IMG/VR virus record: IMGVR_UViG_3300037961_004808
Span: 1 to 20,107 of that record
DNA from: a virus
Direction: 5' to 3' (one strand)
Length of the DNA: 20,107 nucleotides
This document shows, one piece after another, positions 15,314 to 20,107 of this stretch. How positions within the stretch are numbered: position 1 is the stretch's first letter; every line of letters starts with the position of its first letter. Under the pieces are notes generated by a model. That model had not been told where the DNA came from and did not search any database. It was given only the letters and a program-made list of their open reading frames with translations. A program made the position numbers and the translations under genes.

Positions 15314-15965
15314 CGGTGTTCTGGCGGGAGATCTCCAGGAGATCAGAACGCATACGCTCAACCAGAGCGAGAACACGGTCTTGCAGTTCAGCACTACCTT
15401 CGACCAAACGACTCAGAGCACGACCACCCAGGTTGGAGTGGAAACCTTCGTCTTTGGCGATAGCGGCATAGCGGGAAGAGATGAAGGTGTCATCAACACA
15501 TTCTGCCATCTCGTTCCAGACTGCTTCTGCACGACCTTCAGCAACGAGCTGATAGGCAGCGAGGGCAGCGGGATCTTCAGCAGCTTCATACTTCTCAAGC
15601 AGGGAAGCACCCTTTGCCTGAGGCTTTTCTTCTTCAGCAGCAAATGCAGCAGCAACATCCAGTTCTTCACCGGTGATGTGCTCGATCACTTCCTTGACCA
15701 TACGGAAGTGTTTTGCTTCGTCGAGTGCCTGCTTGCTCAGCAGTTCCAGATCACGGACATCCGTGCTTGGGTCGGCAGAAGCAACTTGACCAGCGATGGC
15801 ATACATGTTTTGAGCTTCGTTGACCATGCGGCCACGGAAATGCTCAACCAGATACTCATCGCTAGGGGAGGAGGCAAAGAAACGTCGCACATTCTCACGT
15901 GAAGTGGCGAACAGTTCTTTATTACCTTCCTTGATTTTCTTTACAAAATCGGTTCCAGAAAGCAT
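15291..15965 (-). CDS. Ferritin-like di-iron carboxylate protein
   Basis: This 224-residue, all-helical protein has the four-helix di-iron ligand pattern. E50 lies in VNEAQNMY, E83 and H86 in DEAKHF (an ExxH), E143 or E147 in VAEGRAEAVW, and E173 and H176 in KDEGFH (a second ExxH). This is the ligand set of rubrerythrin, ferritin-like and di-iron oxygenase proteins, so it probably binds two irons and reacts with oxygen or peroxide. An Ala/Glu-rich insert (102-132) separates the two halves. It does not resemble cyanobacterial aldehyde-deformylating oxygenase closely, although the length is similar. Substrate is unknown. An AGGAT ribosome site and a CTAAATA motif precede it. It may be an auxiliary metabolic gene supporting host redox or iron chemistry during infection. 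Confidence 0.8.
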   Translation of the reverse strand: MLSGTDFVKKIKEGNKELFATSRENVRRFFASSPSDEYLVEHFRGRMVNEAQNMYAIAGQVASADPSTDVRDLELLSKQALDEAKHFRMVKEVIEHITGEELDVAAAFAAEEEKPQAKGASLLEKYEAAEDPAALAAYQLVAEGRAEAVWNEMAECVDDTFISSRYAAIAKDEGFHSNLGGRALSRLVEGSAELQDRVLALVERMRSDLLEISRQNTATPLAVV

Positions 15966-15986
15966 TTTTGAATCCTATCTACGTTG

Positions 15987-16505
15987 TTATTTAGTGTACC
16001 GAAAATAATAACGTAAGTGTCCTTGTGGAGAAATTTCCTCCTCCAAACACTCTAAGTTATAGTTGTATGTAACGGCGATACTATTTATTTTTTCTTTTGT
16101 CCATTGATACCAAACAATATCTTCATACTCTGCCCAATCATGAGCAATACCCGGATTTACCCTGAAGATACATTCTTTCAACCACAACTTATCCAACATC
16201 TTGATTTGGGAATCAATAGTTTCCTCATCGCCAAAATTGATTGACCCTAGACACAGTGCAATGTCTGCCGGAGGAAAATCGTAGGCATAGTAATCTTCTA
16301 ACGACAGACGCAGATGTGCCTCTGAGTTATATGGGTCTATGCCTATTAGACCTGGTATGAGATCGCGAAAACGATTATACCCACAACCAACATCTAAAAC
16401 GCTGGAAGGGTTCTGGGCATTTACGTGTTCAACAACTTGGTATCCAGAGTGCTCATAACCTTCAAAGTTATGGTCTTTCCAGACACCCCCAAAATAAGAT
16501 TGCAT
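15987..16505 (-). CDS. Class I SAM-dependent methyltransferase
   Basis: This is a 172-residue protein. Motif I is VLDVGCGYNRF (36-46), followed by GLIGIDPYN (52-60) with the acidic D57 expected to bind the SAM ribose, and DIALCLGSINFGD (81-93) at the motif IV position. It is compact, with the later strands shorter than usual, but it looks complete. No target-recognition domain or DNA-methylase catalytic motif (such as DPPY) is visible, so a small-molecule, sugar or protein substrate is more likely than DNA. The ATG overlaps the stop of the upstream small gene (TAATG). The start is MQSYFGGVWKDH. Substrate is unknown. Confidence 0.85.
   Translation of the reverse strand: MQSYFGGVWKDHNFEGYEHSGYQVVEHVNAQNPSSVLDVGCGYNRFRDLIPGLIGIDPYNSEAHLRLSLEDYYAYDFPPADIALCLGSINFGDEETIDSQIKMLDKLWLKECIFRVNPGIAHDWAEYEDIVWYQWTKEKINSIAVTYNYNLECLEEEISPQGHLRYYFRYTK
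15988..15994 (-). promoter_or_regulatory. Late promoter-like CTAAATA before the di-iron protein gene
   Basis: The minus strand reads CTAAATA(A), fused to the methyltransferase stop: its last codons are ACT AAA TAA. It lies 22 bases before the di-iron gene ATG, the same arrangement as other late motifs in this window. Confidence 0.5.
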
Positions 16506-16696
16506 TATTTTTTAGTGGTCTTTGCAGACCCAGGGTTGGTATCTTGTAAGTCTTGGATCTTTTCAACTAATTTCTGTTGCACATCAATGAGACTGTTTAT
16601 CCTTGCCTCATATGCAATGCATTTCTGAGTCTCGTCCATCAAGCGTTTGATATACACTTGCAAGACTGCTGTCAATTCTTGCTCTTTTTCACTCAT
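16505..16696 (-). CDS. Small coiled-coil protein, 63 residues
   Basis: The protein begins MSEKEQELTAVLQVYIKRLM and is one long amphipathic, charged helix (about 3-52) followed by a basic Thr/Lys tail. This suggests a coiled-coil oligomer or partner-binding protein. I choose the ATG at 16696. A longer reading from TTG at 16714 would start inside the terminator hairpin and is unlikely. The ATG follows the terminator T-run directly, so no normal ribosome site is visible. The stop overlaps the methyltransferase ATG by one base. Family is not recognised. Confidence 0.6.
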   Translation of the reverse strand: MSEKEQELTAVLQVYIKRLMDETQKCIAYEARINSLIDVQQKLVEKIQDLQDTNPGSAKTTKK

Positions 16697-16722
16697 AAAA
16701 AAAGGGGGAGTCAACTCCCCCT
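16697..16722 (-). terminator. Rho-independent terminator after the long fibre gene
   Basis: On the minus strand an 8-bp G+C-rich stem (AGGGGGAG pairing with CTCCCCCT, TTGA loop) is followed at once by seven Ts. It starts 11 bases after the fibre gene's TAA. This is the only convincing intrinsic terminator found in the window. Confidence 0.9.
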
Positions 16723-16733
16723 ATATAGCAACT

Positions 16734-19700
16734 TTAGAACGATCCTCCATCGATCGTTACGTTCTCCAAGGATCGAGTTGTGCCAGAACAGGAGATCACC
16801 TGTGAAGCGCCAGCACAATCGTTGACGTAGAGAGAACCAACTTCCAATCCAGCGTAGGCACTTGGAGTTAGAACACCGGAGTTCTCAGCAGCTTCGCTTG
16901 CGAGCACGAAGCGAGCAGCAGAGTCATCCCAGAAGACCGCTGCCTTCTTGGCAGATCCACTGTAGTAGTTCATCACCAAACCAACGTCTTTGTTGGTGTC
17001 GCTGCTCAGGTTACCGCCGTCAACCTTTTGGAGTTCGAGGAGAGTATCCTCAATCGTGGTGTTGACAGTATTGATCTGAGTGGTGTTACCGTTGACAACC
17101 AAGTCTCCAGTGACGGTCAGATTGCTGGTAGCAGTGATTGAACCGTTGACGGCAAGAGTTGATCCATTGAACGTCAGGTTAGCACTATCCTCAACAGCAC
17201 CAGAAGATCCTGCAAGGACGACACGACCAGAAGTTAGGTCAGACACCGTAGCGGAGGACAGAACTGTCTCAGCGCCTGTGATACTCGCTCCATTGGAACC
17301 GTTGATAGCACCACCAACTCCCAGAGTAGAACCGTCCCAGGTCAGGTTAGCATCATCTTCCAAGGCACCGGCACTACCAGCAGTTACGATGCGACCGTCA
17401 GTCAGGTCGGAGACCGTTGCGGAGGACAGGACGGTTTCGCCACCGGAGATGTTTGCACCGCCGTTTCCGTCAAGTGCACCGCCGACCGTCAGACCAGCAC
17501 CCACAGTGGCGGTGGTGGACTTCATGAAGGTATTGGTGGAAATACCCGTTACATTGATTTGAGCGAAGGTTGCTCCAGACCCACCGCCGAGAACGTAGGA
17601 CTTCAGGTTGCTGGCAGTCAGTTTGCGGTTGGTTCCGTTAGCACCATCATCCACAAGCAGAAGGTCTGCGTCAGCAAGACTACTGGTAGCAGTAGCACCA
17701 TCAATGTCCAGAGCACTTGCAGCGACCTTGTTAGCAGTGCTAATCGTGTTGAGTTTGCTGTCAGCAATAGAACCCGCCAACTGTGCGTTGGTGATGGTAC
17801 CAGTCAAACTGGTCGTCGGTAGGTTCGTTGCGTCCTGGAGGTCAAAGGCAGGAGTTGCATCAGCAGCACCAAGTTCAACCTCTACACCACCAAAGGAAAC
17901 ACTATCATTTGCCAACTGTGCATTAGTAATCGTGCCAGTTAGGTTTGTAGTTGCTAGTGCACCGTCAAAGGTAGTAGCAGTGGCAATGCCGCCGACCGTC
18001 AAGTCGGTGACCGTGGTCAGAGAAGTCAGTTCAACAACGTTACCCAGGGACTTCCAACCCACCATCTCCAGTTCATCACCAGCGGTGGCAGCGTTAGTAA
18101 GAACTGCGGTGCTTCCGTTCGTGGCAGCGTAATCAGTACCAGTTACGAGACGAACACCGTTGAGGTACAGATCAAGGAATCCTGCTTGGTAACCGGCGTT
18201 GAAGGTAAAGGTGGTTTGACCTTGAGTTGCTGTCTTTACCTCTGTAGTAGTAAAGGTGGTAGAAGCAACACCAGTCAGAACAACGTCAGCAACTCCATCT
18301 TGAACGATGAAGTCTTCGAGACCTTGACCTCTAAACTTGAATGCAGTAACAATACCAGCAGAACCAGAGGCACTGGAAACACCGACCAGGGAAAGCAGAC
18401 CGCCAGCAGCGTTACGAACGTCGGTTGCAGTAATAACACCACTAGAGACCACGTTACGCAGAGAAGCGTCGCGAGCAGTCAGTTCTTCGGTAACCGTCAG
18501 GTCAGTGCTGACAGTTGCAGCACCCGTGACAGCAAGAGTTGAACCATCAAAGGTCAGGTTTCCGCTGTCTTCCAGTTCACCACCGGAACCAGCAAGAACC
18601 ACCCGATTGTCAGTCAGGTCAGAAACGATTGCAGAGTTTGCAGTCAGACCACCAGTTACGGTCAAACCAGAAGCGATGTTAGCACCGCCGTCAACGTCGA
18701 GTGCGCCAGTAACAGTTGCACCAGCACCAACCTTCAGGGTCGTGGTGTCGGCAAACGTTACAGTACCAATACCGCTAACACTGATGGCATTGAAGTTAGC
18801 ACCAGCGCCACCACCAAGGACATATTCCTTGACGCGAGACATTGCCGTCTTGCGGTTAGTGCCGCCAGCACCATCATCCACAAGCAGAAGATCTGCATCA
18901 ACCAGGTCAGCACCAATATCCGTGGCACCGTCAATGTTGACAGAAGCAGCGTCAACTACAACAGAACTGCTCAGAGCAGTTGCACTCAGGATCTCAGTGT
19001 TGTTGACCTTGAGGACCTTGCCAGAAGCAAGGTTGATGTTTTCTGATGCACCCCAGTTATCGCCAGTTGCTTCAAACTGGAAGGTCTTGTCACCATCACC
19101 AGAATCAACTGTGATACCAGCACCATTTGCAGCAGAATCATCAGCAGCACCAGTGGCAACCTGGATGTTCTTATCAACAATATTGACGACCGTAGAATTC
19201 ACAGTCGTAGTGGTGCCATCAACTTGGAGGTCACCAGCAATCACAACCTTACCAGTGTCATCGCCTACAGCAGCAGGGTCAATGGTAAGGGTTGCTGGAC
19301 CGGAGATAGTGTCGGAGGTAACACGGATTGCAGAACCTTCAGCACCCGTGTGGAATGCAGTACCATTTACAACACCACCTACTGTCAAACCAGAAGCGAT
19401 GTTAGCGCCACCGTCAACGTCAAGAGCACCAGTAACAGTTGCACCAGCACCAACGGTCAGTGTGGTCGCCTTAGCAAAGGTTACGGTAGAAATACCACTA
19501 ACGTTGATGGCAGCAAAGTTTGCACCTGCACCGCCACCAAGCATGTAATCCTTGAGGTTGCTTGCAGTGACCTTACGGTTTGTACCGTTAGCACCGTCAT
19601 CAACAACCAGCAGGTCAGCATCAACAACACTGGTTGTAGCGGTAGCACCATCAATATCGAGGGCACTCAAGGCAACCTTATTGGCGGTAGATACCGTGTT

Positions 19701-20107
19701 CAGTTTGCTGTCAGCAATGCTACCTGCAAGTTGAGCGTTGGTGATCGTACCAGTCAGACTGGTGGTAGGAAGATTAGTTGCATCCTGAAGATCAAATGCA
19801 GGAGTTGCGTCAGCAGCACCCAGGGCAACCTCTACACCACCAAAAGAAACGCTGTCGTTTACCAGTTTGGCGTTGGCAATGTTACCCGCCAGTTGAGCAT
19901 TACTAATGGTGCCTACCAGACTGCTGGTGGGGTAGTTAGTAGCGTCAGAAAGGTTGAATGCTGGTGTAGCGTCAGTTTGACCAAGGTCAAGGTTTACACC
20001 ACCAAAGTTGATGCTACTGTTAGCAAGTTTAGCGTTAGCAATACTACCTGCTAACTGGGCATTGGTAATTGTGCCAACCAGAGAACTGGTAGGATAGTTG
20101 GTAGCGT
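16734..20107 (-). CDS. Long repetitive tail-fibre-like virion protein, C-terminal part
   Basis: The frame is open from the right edge (first complete codon at 20105) to the TAA at 16734. This gives 1,123 visible residues with the N-terminus outside the window. No ATG or GTG occurs in the first 145 codons, so a start near 19670 is not real. The protein is Gly/Ala/Thr/Ser/Val/Asp-rich, with few aromatic residues or cysteines, and built from repeats: a 54-residue repeat at the edge, a roughly 95-residue block (with DADLLLVDDGANGTNRK) present three times, and a VLSSATVSDLT...GSTLAV unit also three times. A QGQT-type module is encoded at 18057-18233. The C-terminal 110 residues (with a YYSGSAKKAAVFWDD motif) look like a globular tip. 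It is probably an extended host-contact fibre. Confidence 0.88.
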   Translation of the reverse strand, partial: ATNYPTSSLVGTITNAQLAGSIANAKLANSSINFGGVNLDLGQTDATPAFNLSDATNYPTSSLVGTISNAQLAGNIANAKLVNDSVSFGGVEVALGAADATPAFDLQDATNLPTTSLTGTITNAQLAGSIADSKLNTVSTANKVALSALDIDGATATTSVVDADLLVVDDGANGTNRKVTASNLKDYMLGGGAGANFAAINVSGISTVTFAKATTLTVGAGATVTGALDVDGGANIASGLTVGGVVNGTAFHTGAEGSAIRVTSDTISGPATLTIDPAAVGDDTGKVVIAGDLQVDGTTTTVNSTVVNIVDKNIQVATGAADDSAANGAGITVDSGDGDKTFQFEATGDNWGASENINLASGKVLKVNNTEILSATALSSSVVVDAASVNIDGATDIGADLVDADLLLVDDGAGGTNRKTAMSRVKEYVLGGGAGANFNAISVSGIGTVTFADTTTLKVGAGATVTGALDVDGGANIASGLTVTGGLTANSAIVSDLTDNRVVLAGSGGELEDSGNLTFDGSTLAVTGAATVSTDLTVTEELTARDASLRNVVSSGVITATDVRNAAGGLLSLVGVSSASGSAGIVTAFKFRGQGLEDFIVQDGVADVVLTGVASTTFTTTEVKTATQGQTTFTFNAGYQAGFLDLYLNGVRLVTGTDYAATNGSTAVLTNAATAGDELEMVGWKSLGNVVELTSLTTVTDLTVGGIATATTFDGALATTNLTGTITNAQLANDSVSFGGVEVELGAADATPAFDLQDATNLPTTSLTGTITNAQLAGSIADSKLNTISTANKVAASALDIDGATATSSLADADLLLVDDGANGTNRKLTASNLKSYVLGGGSGATFAQINVTGISTNTFMKSTTATVGAGLTVGGALDGNGGANISGGETVLSSATVSDLTDGRIVTAGSAGALEDDANLTWDGSTLGVGGAINGSNGASITGAETVLSSATVSDLTSGRVVLAGSSGAVEDSANLTFNGSTLAVNGSITATSNLTVTGDLVVNGNTTQINTVNTTIEDTLLELQKVDGGNLSSDTNKDVGLVMNYYSGSAKKAAVFWDDSAARFVLASEAAENSGVLTPSAYAGLEVGSLYVNDCAGASQVISCSGTTRSLENVTIDGGSF
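17436..17909 (-). repeat. Long repeat block, internal copy
   Basis: This stretch aligns without gaps at protein level with 19386-19859, exactly 1,950 bases (650 codons) away. Both encode NDSVSFGGVEV, then DATNLPTTSLTGTITNAQLA, and on through the DIDGATAT and NRK.TASNLK segments. DNA identity is high by eye in the first 60 bases compared. Confidence 0.8.
18663..18944 (-). repeat. Partial third copy of the long fibre repeat
   Basis: It encodes NIDGAT, then DADLLLVDDGAGGTNRK, LGGGAGANF and VGAGATVTGALDVDGGANIA, matching the C-terminal half of the longer block with one extra residue. Confidence 0.75.
19386..19859 (-). repeat. Long repeat block, copy near the right edge
   Basis: This is the partner of 17436-17909 at an offset of exactly 650 codons. 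Together with 18663-18944 it makes three copies of the block that encodes DADLL.VDDGANGTNRK and GALDVDGGAN. Confidence 0.8.
19701..20107 (-). repeat. Tandem 54-residue (162-base) repeats
   Basis: Two full units and half of a third run from 20105 leftwards, with starts at 20105, 19943 and 19781. Each opens ATNYPTSSLVGTI or ATNLPTTSLTGTI, then NAQLAG.IA..KL; the two full units continue with FGGV and DATPAF. The array continues beyond the window. A shortened copy lies at 17751-17942. Confidence 0.85.

Noticed and set aside
15291-15965. Aldehyde-deformylating oxygenase as the identity of the di-iron protein
   Set aside because: Length and ligand types are similar, but the sequence around the ligands does not resemble the cyanobacterial enzyme as I remember it.
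16697-16714. TTG-initiated six-residue extension of the small coiled-coil gene
   Set aside because: The start would lie within the loop and stem of the terminator. The ATG at 16696 is the better start.
18337-19548. 403-codon open frame on the plus strand, opposite the long fibre gene
   Set aside because: It is antisense to a strongly repetitive, open minus-strand frame. Its translation is Pro/Ser/Val/Ala repeats mirroring the fibre repeats, and it has no recognisable domain.
19668-19670. TTG at 19670 as the start of the fibre gene
   Set aside because: The frame continues open with the same repeat pattern to the right edge, so the gene simply starts outside the window.

Overview
The window is part of the late structural module of a T4-like cyanophage, a myovirus of marine Synechococcus or Prochlorococcus. 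The evidence is the T4 order of head, neck, tail and packaging genes, read right to left on the minus strand: 13, 14, 15, 16, (one extra gene), 17, 18, 19, 20, then a gp67-like prohead core gene. The proteins are cyanophage-sized versions of the T4 products, and the promoters resemble the T4 late motif TATAAATA. No replication genes, tRNAs, CRISPR arrays or insertion sequences were seen. The phage identity is secure; the exact species cannot be fixed from the sequence alone.

Layout from left to right. 1-276: start of an unrecognised gene running off the left edge. 276-2869: gp67-like core protein, portal (gp20) and tail tube (gp19). 2888-5074: tail sheath (gp18). 5141-6787: large terminase (gp17). 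6799-8040: a basic low-complexity protein placed between the terminase subunits. 8050-11730: small terminase (gp16), gp15, gp14 and gp13, whose adjoining ends overlap by 1-4 bases. 11752-13077: a tail-fibre-like virion protein. 13078-13166: a divergent control region. 13167-15313: the only plus-strand genes, an AT-rich island of four overlapping genes (P-loop/sulfotransferase-like, small unknown, SGNH-hydrolase-like, second P-loop/sulfotransferase-like). 15291-16696, minus strand again: a ferritin-like di-iron protein, a SAM methyltransferase and a small coiled-coil protein. 16697-16722: a rho-independent terminator. 16734 to the right edge: the C-terminal 1,123 codons of a very long repetitive fibre-like virion protein.

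The structural genes form one assembly line. The portal and core start the prohead, gp16/gp17 package DNA through the portal, gp13/gp14 close the neck, gp15 caps the tail, and gp18/gp19 make the contractile sheath and tube. Late-promoter motifs lie just upstream of most transcription units, and several are fused to the stop codon of the preceding gene. The accessory block between gp13 and the long fibre gene (about 13.1-16.7 kb) looks like a cargo site. Its enzymes could act on host surface sugars, the virion or host metabolism, but that is inference. The window has no gene-free stretch longer than about 90 bases.
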